Part shown: one piece after another, positions 41,880 to 54,041 of the stretch
How the letters are laid out: each line of letters opens with the position of its first letter
How positions within the stretch are numbered: the stretch's first letter is position 1
DNA from: Parietaria judaica
Lineage: Eukaryota > Streptophyta > Magnoliopsida > Rosales > Urticaceae
Length of the DNA stretch: 64,000 nucleotides
Direction of reading: 5' to 3'
NCBI GenBank assembly: GCA_954871525.1
Contig: OX940862.1
Location: 45,005,732 to 45,069,731 of the forward strand
The notes under the pieces: model-generated
Databases searched by the model: none
What the model was told of the DNA's origin: nothing
The model's input: the letters and a program-made list of their open reading frames with translations, nothing else
Program-made: the position numbers and the translations under genes

Positions 41880-42095
41880 GTTTACTCGTAGTGTTTAACC
41901 GTTCAATTGAACCTCCCACTACGTCTGAGTATTCCTTGAGCTTCTAATGAGACTCAAATTGTGATCACTCGTAGTGTTATCAATGTTAATTAACCTCCAA
42001 CTACGTCTGAGCATCACCAGAGTTTATAGTAAATTCTAAATATGATTGCTTGTAGTGTTATTAATAACATCCTACTACGTCCGAGTATCACCTGG
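41880..42095. repeat. Three direct repeats upstream of the Copia C RT
   Basis: Three units of about 80 bp, each with ACTCGTAGTGTT (or CTTGTAGTGTT) then CTACGTCTGAGYAT about 35 bp later. The same sequence in reverse could code a repetitive linker between integrase and RT. No clear frame persists. Confidence 0.5.
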
Positions 42096-43566
42096 TTCTG
42101 ATTTGGGACCGTGGTTTCTGTGCTCTGATCATCAACATGCGTTGTTGATTGTGTAATTATTTTGTCTTCTAACAATTCCTCAATTAATGTTTTATCTTGA
42201 GGTTCATAGTTTATTATAGAGTCATATTTCCAAAAGAGTTACTATTGTTGTAAAACAATTACTCTCTTTTATGATCATAAACTATGTTTTGATCCGAGTC
42301 CCATGAATAATGTAAAATGATTTTCCCCCTTAATCATTTTTAAAGGTTCTTGTTCCTTTCTTTCTAGAACACCTATTATGTTGGTGTGAAAGAGAACGTT
42401 GACTAACAGAGAATTAACTTCTCTTACATGTGATCACCAAACTGAAAGTTCAGATTCACCTTTTTCAGAATACTTGAAGAGTCATAAGTGATTAACTGAA
42501 TTAAAAAAAATTCGGTTCAGGCAATAAATTTCTTGAACTCAAAAGTTCTAATTTATTTTTCATTCATACATTACTTTGAATACTTGCCAATCAATAGATA
42601 AAGTATTCATATCCTTCTCGAGCTTGTATAATGGACCACATACACCAAGTATGTACAAGCTTTATAGGAACTGTGGCTCTTTAGACCTCTTTCTCATAAA
42701 ATGGTCCCTTTTAGTCATTTTAATCTTTGGACAAGATTCTTTAACAGGCAGGGAACTGATGAAACAGTTCACGCATTAGTCCATCATATTTATGTCATCC
42801 AAATTAATATGACTATCATTTAGATGCCTTAGGTATGATCGATCACTTTCATAGTTAACCTTTTTATGGATATCACATCCATATTATTCATTCATTATTT
42901 CATAATGGCCTGAGCTCGTTTATTTCACTTCACCGGAAAATCAATATAAACAACTAGATCAGTTCATAAATAATAATTTAATTATTGTCTACAATGATAA
43001 AACTTTGTTTATATAAGTGGACATTTGAATTTCCACGTAAGTCACGGGTATAATAAATATTGTTCTTGAAAACAACAACTTATTATATTTAAACGACTTA
43101 CTCCTACTGAAATAATTATCCCATTACTTTGACTCATACAGTCAACTTATGATTGCCTTCTGAATCATGTTAGTCAAAGGTTTCAACCTTAACCAATCAT
43201 AGGGATGGGTGATTATCTTCTCTTTGTTCATCTTTAGCCATTTCCAAAGTTCTAGAACTTTTGAATGACTCCATTGTAATATCGAGTGGAAATACCAACT
43301 AATCACAAAAGATAATCAATAAGTGAACAAAATCACTTATTCAAACTTTTATTGTCTTGACATTAAATACACATCAGACTGTTCTATATTTATTTGGGAT
43401 AGACATTTTATACTGACATTGAAAAAGAATCTTATTAAACTTTATTATAGGTAGAATGTTTTAGATAAAACTAATGGTTCGAAATAGTTACATGATGCAA
43501 AATTTTTTGGGAAAACGATAACTAAAACCTTTAATTATTTCGTGATAATTTAACCGACTGTACACA

Positions 43567-43940
43567 TCGTTGCCGTCCTTAAGGCATGGTCACACGAAGG
43601 TGACTCGCGGTATTAACTGTGTAGTTTGGCTAAACTAAGTTCTAGTCATAAACTTAATTAATATTCATAACAAGAACTAACGAGTTCCCTATGATTATTA
43701 ATTATCACCATAGACGGTCGGGAAGCACCAACTTTCGTGCAAGCTTAACCCATGATTTTTTGTTCTCGGGATCCTCTTAGAAACGTCGTCCTTAAGGAAT
43801 GTTCATACGAAGATGACTCGCGGTACATTTCCAAGATTTCTCCATCCCCATATTCTTTTGGAACTATTACGGTGTCAAACCTTCAACAAGCACACCTTTC
43901 CTGAGGAGTGGTCACACGAAGGTGACTCGAGGCGGTGTAG
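43567..43940. repeat. Three dispersed copies of a GGTCACACGAAGGTGACTCG motif
   Basis: CCTTAAGGCATGGTCACACG, CCTTAAGGAATGTTCATACG and CCTGAGGAGTGGTCACACG, each followed by AAGRTGACTCGCGG. Spacing is irregular (about 215 and 110 bp). They lie in the non-coding 5' half of Copia C. Confidence 0.6.
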
Positions 43941-45248
43941 TCAGTCAGCAGACCTTGTAACAATAATAATGGAGACCTTTTCATTTATTCTATACTCGCC
44001 ATTGTTTTATCAAATAACGTTTTTAATAACTAAGTTATTTAAAACTTATTAGAAACTTTCTATTAATGACTCATTAAAAGTTTATATTTTTTTGGCTATA
44101 TTAATTACGACACGTAATTTCTTAATTTAGCCTTTATAGTATCTATTACTTTGTCGGTAGTGATAAGTCAATCTGTGCGCTCTCCAGGTAGATAGAAGGG
44201 GTCCTAACCGGTCACTCACAAAAGGATGGTGAACCGGCCGCACTTTTGATTCCCTCTTCCTTAGGAGAGATTGTACGATTGAGATTTTTTCGACTAATAA
44301 TAAATACTCTTTTACATTTACTCTTTGTTAGTTATATCTATCCAAATTTCGACATATTAATAATGATAAAACATAGACGCTATGTTTACGGGTTATGAAA
44401 ATAGGTTATAACAAATTATATATGTGATGAATACTTATAATTAGATTTTAATGATACCTATTCTCCAAGAATTATCATTAAATTACTTTGCAGCTTATTA
44501 ATATTTATTTATGAAATTTTAAATAAGTCAATGATATCATTCCTAAGAATTATCATCCATATTTTGATATTAAATAAGAAAATGTTATTTAATCATGAAA
44601 TAATATCCATATTTAATTTTATGAATTTATACAAAATAAGTCAATGTTATTTATCCTGAAATAACATCCTTATTTTATATTTAATTAATTAAACATAATT
44701 AATTTAATTCATAGTTTAATAATTTCATTAATCATAAATAATATTTTATTTATTTATTCCAAGGGTACTGGGTCGGATTAAAAATTCGGCCCATAATCAA
44801 AATTATTGCACGTGTGCCTTCCGAGCTTAAGCCCGGGCCCAAATGCCCGAGGAATCCCCAAGCCCAGCCTCTCGGGAAGGCCAGGGCAGCGCGCGCCTCG
44901 CGCTGGGCCCGCAGGCCTGGCGTGAGGCCTGTGCGCTGCACGCCACAGAAACCCGCAAGGGCTTTGCCCTGGGCCTTGCCACGGGCCTGGCCCGTGGCTG
45001 CTAGGGTTTGACCCTAGGGCTACAGCGGCAGCCCTTGGTCTTACCTTGCCGCGTGTTGGGTTGCGATATGCAGCCCAACCACTTACCTGGTTCGAACTTT
45101 CGGATCGAGTATATTTTCTAATTAAAAATTAATATTTAAATTATCTATAAATGAAATTTCAATTTTAATTATTAATTTATTCATCAAATAATTTGTTCTT
45201 TAAATTACGTAATTATTTATCCTTGAACCATGGCTGTGATACCAATTG

Positions 45249-47077
45249 TTGGAAATCGGGGTTTGACTATCCACCTCATTACGCCGTAATATCCCTCCGA
45301 GCCGTTCCGGTAACATTTAAAAAAAAATTAAGCGGAAAACTTTTTATCGGACCGACGGCATGGATATCGGGTAATAACCATTTAAAAAAGATCCGATAAA
45401 TATTACGAATTTAATATTTCATAAATCATTATTAATAAACTAGTAGAATAGGAAATAAATAGAAAGTAGTAAATGATTGCATTTATTAACCCAATGCATA
45501 AGGCCGTACCTCGGTTGACGTTTTCAGCTGCAGACTCTGAAGTTCGGCAGGGCTCCGCCGGGGCTGAAAGAAATACCCGTGATCTTCCGGGATATTCTCA
45601 TGGATTCCTCGTACCAAAGCGTGGCTTCGCCTGCAGGACTCTGTCGCAAAACTTTAACTGGGGTTCTTTTTAACCTACCAGTGAAACAACGTTCTTACTA
45701 AGCCGAACCAAAAATGAGATCAAAGGCAAAAACTCGCAGACCAGAGAGAGAGAGAGAGAGAGCTCGAGTTTTTGCGCCAGGGAAAGGTGTGTAAAATGTG
45801 TAGAATGAGCTCCCTATTTATAGACTCAGACCGTTACCGAATTGGAGATATTTTATCCAAATTTTTGTTTTTTATATATATTAAATATAATTAACTATTC
45901 TAATCCAATGGTCTAGATTCAATCTTATCTAACTTTCTTTTTATCAGTTAATTTTATGTACCAAGATATAGTACTTTTGCCACTCTAACGATAAAACTAT
46001 CTGACGTCTGCCACATACCTTTCAGTTTTATAAGTCTAGCCAAATGATTAAACATTATCCAGAATGTATTATAATCACATACGTATCATCCGTTATGGAG
46101 CTATCCTGGGGACCATGGACCCATATCACTTAAGCTCCAACGAACTGCTAGATGTTCGTCAAACCTCGAAGTGATTCCATTATAGACCCGAGGCTGCACT
46201 CTTTAGTGATACGGTAGATATTATTCCCTTTATATCAGCAGGGTGTCCATTCATACAGTCAAATTCGGGTTATTGTTCTTTCACTTAATGATTCACACAT
46301 GATTAGGCGGTTTTTACCGTAATGCCTCTCATTGCATTTTCCTCCTTGACTCAGTCAGTAATATTATGAGTAACCCACTTATGGTTTCAATTCATAAGTC
46401 GCGCACATGTATCTCTCACTTCTCACCATTAAAAATCAAGGGAATCATCATGACTCTGAAGAGAGTTGTTTGATGTCCATGTCTATGATCAAGCTACCCT
46501 TACTATCATGTTCCCAAAATAGTAGTGTTGAGAACACTGGTAATATCTTGTGTTCTTTAACGGTTAAATCAAAGAACAATCAAGCCAGTCGCTCGGATTC
46601 AATATCACTCAGGACTTAGAACTAATATCCATTTGATTATCTATTTATGACTCAACTTCAAGTTATATGTCACACTCTTAAATGATAAGTTCTTGAGTTT
46701 AAGTTAGGTCCATTCTAGTATGAAACACTTTACACTTAATGCACTTCCAGTGAGTGTGACACACACATAATCCAGAATAGGATTGTCACTTAGTCACATT
46801 AATGACCTTACCCGATTAATGGGCTCCCACCCAGTTAATCAGGTCACGGACGTTTTAAGTTCATTTATTATGATTATTAATTCTTCCTCACATTCACTCT
46901 GTTGTGATAATAATAACATAATTGCATCCTTTATGAACTAAGGAACAAACATTCTATTTTACTCTACCATAAACTATAATAAGATTAACATAATAAGTAT
47001 CATCTTTATTCAATGGCATGTGATAATCTTTTACAAATGGATAAAATATATTGTTTAAGGACACATATGTCCAACAT
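45249..47077 (-). mobile_element. 5' LTR of Copia element C
   Basis: About 1.83 kb, from TGTTGGAAATCGGGGTTTGA on the left to ACACATATGTCCAACA on the right. The minus-strand core promoter is TATAAATAGGGAGCTC (about 45816-45824). The primer site TTGGTATCACAGCC lies just left of it. The flanking bases do not match those beyond the truncated left LTR, so no target duplication could be verified. Confidence 0.85.
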
Positions 47078-47560
47078 CGCGCTTCTTCATAGACATCAAA
47101 CAGAACGGAACGCTCTTGGCCCGTCCTTAATCGACGAGTCTCCCAAGCTAGTTCCTCCTGAACTTGCTCTCTCGGGAATCGGTGATCATCCCGGATCCCG
47201 ATAAGGGTGACTTTGGAAGTGACACACCCGTTCTGTATGTATCCGAGCTGGTTTTGGTTGAGCTTGTTTCTGTCGCGTCGCTGCTCGTCACGCTACATCT
47301 CGTCACGTCGGTTCCAATCACATCGCTACTCGCCGCGCTGCTTCTCGTCGCGTTGGTTCCCGTCGCGCTACTTCTTGTCGTGTCTGTTCCCATAGCGCTG
47401 GTTCCGGATGATGGTCCCTGCCAAGAACTTCCATGCTCTTCCTGCTCGGCCGCTATTGACGTGGTTTCCCACCTCAAACAGTCAAGTGTGACTTGTGAGT
47501 GTATGATATTCTTAAGACTGATGATTTGGTGGAATTCGATATCTCACGTTGCAAGCTCTT
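47078..47560 (-). pseudogene. Copia B integrase-RT linker remnant
   Basis: 47477 to 47148 on the minus strand is Ser/Thr-rich and low-complexity (repeats of TGT-ATRSSA and SDVIGTD-like). It is followed toward element C by a reading RRLRTGQERSVLFDVYEEAR like the stretch before RT in Copia polyproteins. Its position, between integrase at 48.3-48.8 kb and RT at 35.8-36.8 kb, fits element B interrupted by element C. Confidence 0.5.
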
Positions 47561-48290
47561 GATTCACTCTCGATATGTGTATAGATATATAAGTAGTATA
47601 AATGAGACGATGAGTTTTTTTATAGAGGTTCGTCCAAAGGCGGTAGTTGACTACGTCCTCTGTTAGTTTATTGCGACAAATGACATAGACGGACAACTAC
47701 ATGCAGCAAATCATGTCTAAAACATGGAAAAGAATGAGAATGATAATGAACAGAATACAACAAAATCTCTAAGTGTGTAGAAATGCCGGGAAGCGAGCTT
47801 TCGATGTATTCTCCCACGGTTGTGTGTGTTGATCTGAGCTTGAGCTTGATATTTATAGACTTTAATTCTTTCCGTTGGACTTCCACGAATTGTGGGGTCT
47901 TCTCTCCGTACTGACCAGGTTTAATGGGTCGCCTTGCTACACGTGTCCCACGACTACGTCCTCTTCGTCGTGTTTGAATTATGCCCGTTGAAGACTTAAA
48001 TCCGTACTCTTGGTCTACCGCTGAGGTTTGAATTGGGATGCCGGGTAGAACATATGACGATTCTACCCCATTCTTCCTGGGTTGGTGTCGCATAGCTTTG
48101 GGCTTTTGGGCTTTTGGGCTTTCTGGGCCAAATTTCTTTGTATCCGCCGAGCTTCATCTGATTGAGAACTCTATTGAGCTTTCTCAATTGGGTTTTTGTG
48201 AATATCGATTTATTCCTTTAAAACCTTTAATCTTCATTTGTAAATTTAATTAATTCACAACTTTAGCACTTTATGTCATATTAAATAATG
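47560..48290 (-). mobile_element. Unclassified LTR-like insertion within Copia B
   Basis: Separates the Copia B linker from its integrase. The minus strand has a TATAAATATCAAGC core promoter (about 47848-47860) with a downstream AC-rich leader. There is a run of GGGCTTTTGGGCTTTTGGGC near 48098-48125. No ORF with a domain was found. Boundaries are approximate. Confidence 0.35.
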
Positions 48291-48299
48291 ACGAATTTG

Positions 48300-48840
48300 T
48301 ATAAAAAACCACCGCTTCCTCCTCGAGGGTGAACTCTATTGAGTTCTCTTCAGGCTCTTCCTGCTCATCGCGCCAGTACCACTTCTTTTCCTCTTCGAAC
48401 ACCGCATCTCTTCTTACATGACCTTTCCGCGTCGAGAGTCGTAAAACATGTGTGTCTTGCTGGCCGCCTCAGCGCCTAGGTACACGTTTGGCTCACTCCA
48501 ATCATCGAGCTTCTAAAGGTTTGGTCCCACTCTCTTCACGTGAGCGGTGCACCCATACACCCTCTAATACTTCGGATGAGGCTTCCTCCCTTTCCATGCT
48601 TGGTTAGTCGGCAAGCGGTTCAGCAAGTAAACCGCGTGTCGTATTGCTTTACCCTATATTCTTGCCGAAACTTTCATGCTCCTCGCAGTGCTCATAACGG
48701 TCCGATTCCTTCTCTCAACCATGCCGTTCTGCTGAGGCGTATAAGGTGCGGTCAGGTTCTGCTCCACACCTTCTTCTCCGTAATACTCGGCGAACTTATT
48801 GGACGTGAACTTTACTTTTTCTTTGCTTTTCCTTTTGACT
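48300..48840 (-). pseudogene. Copia B integrase remnant
   Basis: The minus strand reads NKFAEYYGEEGVEQNLTAPY, TPQQNGMVERRNRTVMSTA (catalytic Glu region), KAIRHAVYLLNRLPTNQAW, EPNVYLGAEAA and MRRDAVFEEEKKWYWRDEQ. These are typical Copia integrase core-to-C-terminal motifs, here with several frame breaks. The N-terminal half is not seen beyond the solo LTR. Confidence 0.75.
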
Positions 48841-48889
48841 GTATGTGAGTTTACAAGAGCTTCAAAAGATTTATAAAATATTTATAGCA

Positions 48890-49864
48890 AACCATGTTGG
48901 GAATACATGTCCGAATCTCTTTAATATTGCACCAAAATATGCCTCTGAGCCGTCCCGGTAACATTTAAAAATTTATTTAAAGCAAAAAAACTTGTTATCG
49001 GACCCACGACATGGATATCGGGTAATAACCATATTACAAGATCTGATAAATATTACAAATTTAATATTCATAAATCATTATTAATAAACTAGTCGAATAT
49101 GAAATCAATTGAAAGCGATAAATGTTTGTATTTAGTGACCCAATGGATAAGGCCGTACATCAGTTGACGATTCCGGCTGCGCGTTCTGAAATTCGGAAGG
49201 GCTCCGCCGATGTTGAGGGAAACACCCGTGATCTTCGAGGATATTCTCCTGGACTCCTCGTACCGAAGCGTGGGCTTCGCCGGCAGGACTCCAGCGCAAA
49301 AACTTTAACTGTGGTTCTTTTAAAGCTTCCTGAGAACAACGTCTCACTAAGCCGAACCAGAAAAAGGAGATCACAAGCTAAGGAAATTCGCAAACTCTAG
49401 AGAGAGTCAGAGAGAGAGAGATCGAATTTTAGCTCTGGCGAAGGTGTGTGAAATGTGTTAAATGACTCCTCTATTTATAGGCTTTAGACCGTAACCTAAT
49501 TACAGAAATTCTCTCTCTAATTTTTTATTTTTATATAATTAAATACTTTTATTATTTCAATCCAATGGTTAAGATTCAATCTCATCTAAATCCAATGGTT
49601 ATAATTAAATAGGTATAATTAAATAACAATGACTTGGTAAATACAAAAACCAATCTTATCCTCTTATTATTAAAAATCAAAAAATATATAAATATATAAT
49701 TAATTTCGAAAATGAAAAATTAAATATAAGTAATTATACTAATCCAATGTCTTGGATTTAATCTTATCTAAATCCAAGGGATATAATCAATTAAGGATTT
49801 AATTAAATAAGAAAGAATTGGTAAAATCAAAAACCAATCTTATCTACTAATATATAATTTTGAA

Positions 49865-49918
<54 letters not shown>

Positions 49919-51808
49919 TTCGAAAAAAATATTGATTATACAGATCAAACGACTTAGATTAATCTTGGACCGATCTAATGGATCAAATTAATTTAGGATA
50001 AAGTCAAATACCCTAAGACTTGGTGTAAGCCCTAGTTCGATTTTATCCACATCATTATGTCGAAGATTACATATTATATATTCAGTTAATTAATTTCTAA
50101 TCCGACGGTAAAGATTAAATCTTGAACTGATCCAACGGATACAATTAATTAGGTCAAATTCAAAAACCCTAAGCGTGGTCACCAAACTTCTATTTTCGAA
50201 TTAAGGTTAGGTCAAAAATTAATCATCTTAATCCTTCAGTTGACATTAAATCATTTCCGATCTAAAGGATTAGATTGATTTAGGGTTTTGCTAAAATATC
50301 AAACATAAGGTACTTATGCCGCAAATATAAAACCCTTTTCTAAGTCAAAAAACGTGTGGACTTAGTCATGCCTATAATCGATTTACACATATTCAAATAT
50401 ATATAAATATATATATTTTCATTTATTAATATAAATCTATTCATTATTAATAAGATATTAATAATTAAATCCAAATAATTCAATTATATTAATATTCCTG
50501 ATCTCAATATCACACATTAAAATGTCATGCTACCAAACCAACATTTAAATTAGTGACATCTGATTTAATTTCATAGTTGACAGAAACGAACACAAACTTA
50601 AAAATTCTCTAACTCACAAACCATAAGTTGAAACGACTCGGTTCAAAAAGAAAAATTACTTAGAATTTAATTTCCAATAACATGGTGGTGATATAAAAAT
50701 CCAAATGTTAACTTTCTTTTATCCGTTAATTTTGGTTACCAAGATATGGTACTTTTGCCACGTTATCGATAAAACTATCTGATGTCTGCCACATACATTC
50801 AATTTTATAAGTCTAGCCAAATTATTAAACATTATCTTTAATGTTTCTTATCACGTACGTATCATCCGTTACGAAGCTATCCTGGGGACCATGAACCCGT
50901 ATCACCTAAGCTCCAACAAACTGTTAGTTATTCGTCAAACCTCGAAGTGACTCCACTATAGACTCGAGGCTGCACTCTTTAGTGATACGGTATATATTAT
51001 TCCCTTTATAATAGCAGAGTGTCCATTGATACAATCAAATTCAGGTTATTGTCCTTTCACTTGATAACCCACAAATAAGCAGGCGGTTTTAACCGTTTTG
51101 CCTCTCATTGCATTTTCCTCTTTGACGCAGTCAGTAATATCATGAGTAACCCACTTATGGGTTTCCATTCATAGGTTGCGCATGGGTATCTCTCGCTTCT
51201 CACCACCGACAATCAAGGGAATCACCATGACTCTGAAGAGAGTCGTGTGATGCCCATGTCTATGATCAAGCTACCCTTACTGCTAACTATCATGTTTCCA
51301 AAAAAATAGTGTTGAGAATAGCGGTAATATATTGTATTTTTTAACGGTTAAATCAAAGAACAATCAAGCCAGTGACTTAACTCCAAGTTATCAGTGACGG
51401 TCTTATATGATAACTTTCGGAGTTTAAGTCAGGTCTTGTCCAATATGAAGACACTTCATACTTAATGCACTTCTAGTGAGTGTGACACACACAAAATCTA
51501 GAATAAGATTATCACTTAGTCACATTAATGACCTTATACGATTAATGGGCTCCTACCCAGTTAATGAGATCACGGACCTTTTAAGTTTATTTATTATGAT
51601 TATTAATTCTTCTTCACATTGAGTCTGTTGTGATAATAATAACATATTTGCATCCTTTATGAACTAAGGAATCAAACATTCTATTTTACTCTACCAGAAA
51701 CTATAATAAGATTAACATAATAGGTACCATCTTTATTCAACGACTTGTCATAATATTTTACAAATAGATAAAATATCTTGTTTAAGGACACATATGTCCG
51801 ACGAACCA
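48890..51808 (-). mobile_element. Solo LTR of the TGTTGGACATATG family with target duplication
   Basis: 2909-bp LTR (48895-51803) from TGTTGGGAATACATG to ACATATGTCCGACG, flanked on both sides by AACCA (48890-48894 and 51804-51808). The minus-strand promoter TATAAATAGAGGAGTC lies near 49467-49482. It is longer than the 1.83-kb LTR of element C because of extra AT-rich sequence (49500-50700, including an (AAT)n tract). No interior remains, as expected after LTR-LTR recombination. Confidence 0.85.
49872..49918. repeat. (AAT)n microsatellite in the solo LTR
   Basis: About 15 AAT units. The other LTRs of the family lack a tract of this length. Confidence 0.9.
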
Positions 51809-51929
51809 ATGTGTTCTTGAATGAAAAAATAAAGCATTATTAATCAATTTTGAAAGGACGTGAGAGTCATTACGGCCTACTCCCAAACGAGAGAGCAGAT
51901 AAAAAAAGGGATTTCTATTTATGGTTTTA

Positions 51930-52523
51930 TGTAGTTTTTTTTTTTTTTTAAATTGGACACCTTTTATTTAAATCGAATTATGGGATGAATCCCTACGAAG
52001 AACTTGTACAAGCCACTCGGGGCAATCCGTCGACCACATGTCGGGAATAGAATTCGCTAGGCGGTTTTTGCTATTCTAGTGGCAACTTCGTTGCATCCTC
52101 TTGGGATCCAACCACCTCCAACGCATACTCCCACTTCCACAAAGATTGTCCCAATTTCCGCGATGATCGGGCCCTGAATACTACCCCATTTTCCCTCGTT
52201 GACGAGTTGGGAAGCTTTGAGACAATCGAATTCCACTCCGGCCACCTTCCAACCTCGATACCGAGAAAATTTAAGGCCATTGAGAATAGCGTGGCATTCC
52301 GCCGTCACCGGGGAATCGACGTCCAAGATAAGCCTTGCCCCAAGGCCGATGAGTTCACCACGGTGGTCTCTCACGACTCCGCCCAAAGCCGCTCTCCCCT
52401 TGTCCCACGCTGCATCCACATTATGGATATAGTCGCCGATATCCGGGGCTATCCACACACTTTGTCTAGCCGCTAAACATCGGAGGTCTCTTCGGTTTTA
52501 GGGTAGTAATCGCTCATCGGAGG
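51930..52523 (-). pseudogene. RNase H-like (RVT_3) retroelement 3' end with poly(A)
   Basis: The minus strand reads SVWIAPDIGDYIHNVDAAWD, KGRAALGGVVRDHRGELIGL, SPVTAECHAILNGLKFSRY, VEFDCLKASQLVNEG and RGCNEVATRIAKTA. This is a type-I RNase H fold of the plant RVT_3 kind found at the end of many plant LINEs and in related genes. A run of 16 A on the minus strand (51936-51952) about 100 bp after the stop supports a retroposed 3' end. The start is GTG, and an upstream stop 11 codons earlier plus the adjoining Tat LTR show 5' truncation. Confidence 0.65.
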
Positions 52524-54041
52524 TGTTGATGCCGTTTTTTGGATCAAACACTGTTGAGGCCCAAGTTGTGAGTTTTGGGCCTGGCCTAATAGTCGTTGGT
52601 GACGTGGCGGGCTTCTATTGATGCTTATATGGGCCTTGAATGGCTTTTATTGTCGATGATCGTTCCCCCTAGTTATGTTGACTTCGGGGCGGTCGGCGTT
52701 GACTTCGAGGTGAGGTTTTGGTTGACCGATTCTGGGACTCTGGGTTGGTGTCTCTGGCATTTCTTGGAACGAAGGTTTCGTGGCCGCTCAGGGTCCGGGC
52801 GATCGGGGTGGCTGACTACCTGTTACCACAGAGCCTGGAGAGGACCAGGCCGGGTTTCGTACAGGTTTGGAGTCCACGCGGATCGGGGGTACCAGTGAGC
52901 GGCGGAGTGCATTCGTCCAATAAATGAATCCAGAGGTACCTCCCAGGGTGATCCCTCGGTCGTCCGGATCTTAGAGGAATTTTCTCAGGCCTGGTCCTGC
53001 GACCTAAATGGTGGGCCCTGTCACTTTTCGCCAGACTATCCCAATAGTCGCGTAATGGACCAGAGATAGGCTGGACACAACGTGAAACAAAGCCTGTTAG
53101 GCGGATTGTGGCCTTATGAAAATTCCTCCAGGGCTTCCGCTTTTATGAATTATCTCACTTTCTGAGCCTGAAAAAACGTAACACCCGAGGTCAAGGAAAA
53201 CAGGGAAGGTTACCCCCTGATTCACCTCCGACGCTCAACATTAGTATAATATTTGAGGGGAGGCGAGTATATCGGGGGTAGAGAGAGAGAGAACTCGAGT
53301 CGAGTGAGTTTGAATGAGTTACCGTTTCAACCGAATTTGGATTCTATTTATAGTAGGGCCCAGAGAGAGATGGTCCGATCCCGGCCGTCCGTGCGGGATC
53401 GGACGGCCACCAAGCCCCCGAGGGGGGCCCGCATGGCGCGGATCGAAGGGCAGGGGCAATCCCCACCCTCCACGTGTCCTGCCCGAGGAAGGCGCCTCGC
53501 CACTTGCGAGGGTGCGGATCCTTGCGTGGGGGAAAGGCCCATCAGGGCCGTCCGCGTGGCCCTGCGCGGGCTTTTCCGAGCGCAAGTGGGGCGTGTGCCG
53601 TGAGGGGACACGCAAGGCCAGGAGATCACGCCATTTGGCGCGATCTGATGGTGGCAGCCCCCAATTGAGGGGGGCTGAGGTGACCCCAGGTGAGGCCCGC
53701 GGGGGAGAGGCGCCGCAGGGGGCCGCCACGTGGCGTGGACCTGACGGCTGCCGCCCCTGTGGGTCCCACGAGGGTTTCCTCGGCCGTTTTTGCTCCCGGG
53801 TCCGTTTTTCATAAATTTTATGTCGTTTTTGGGGTTCTTCATATTTTTGCAAACACCGGGACACTTTGTTTTTCGAAAACGGGCCTCCGGAGGGAAATTT
53901 GGGTTTGAAATTGATTAATTTGATTAATAACCTTACTTATAAGATTAATCAAATTGTATAATTAATTAAAGGAAATTAGTTTAACAATTCCCGTTTAATT
54001 AATTTATCTTGCAAAATCAATTCCGAGAATTACCCATAACA
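52524..54041 (-). mobile_element. 3' LTR of a second Tat element
   Basis: 1518 bp, TGTTGATGCCGTTTTTTGG to TACCCATAACA. Homologous throughout to 28562-30078. The right edge is followed by a polypurine tract (minus strand CTGGGGGGTTAA), so the interior lies to the right. The core promoter TATAAATAGAATCC is on the minus strand near 53340-53352. Confidence 0.9.

Larger units (their letters stand above)
40265..45248 (-). mobile_element. Interior of Copia element C
   Basis: Begins at a primer site reading TTGGTATCACAGCCATGGTT on the minus strand (about 45229-45248), next to the 5' LTR, and ends at the polypurine tract near 40265. RT and RNase H are recognisable at 40349-41875. From 41880 to 45228 I find no gag, protease or integrase. 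That stretch is AT-rich with two sets of short repeats and a GC-rich leader (44800-45070), so the element depended on other copies or has lost these genes. Confidence 0.75.

Noticed and set aside
44750..45011. Pro/Arg-rich ORFs on both strands near 44.9 kb
   Set aside because: GC-rich leader of Copia C with a TATA-less context and no homologous frame.
45229..45248. Possible tRNA fragment (TTGGTATCACAGCC)
   Set aside because: It is the retrotransposon primer-binding site complementary to the initiator tRNA, adjoining the LTR. No cloverleaf is present. The same applies to 6740-6758 and 7802-7820.
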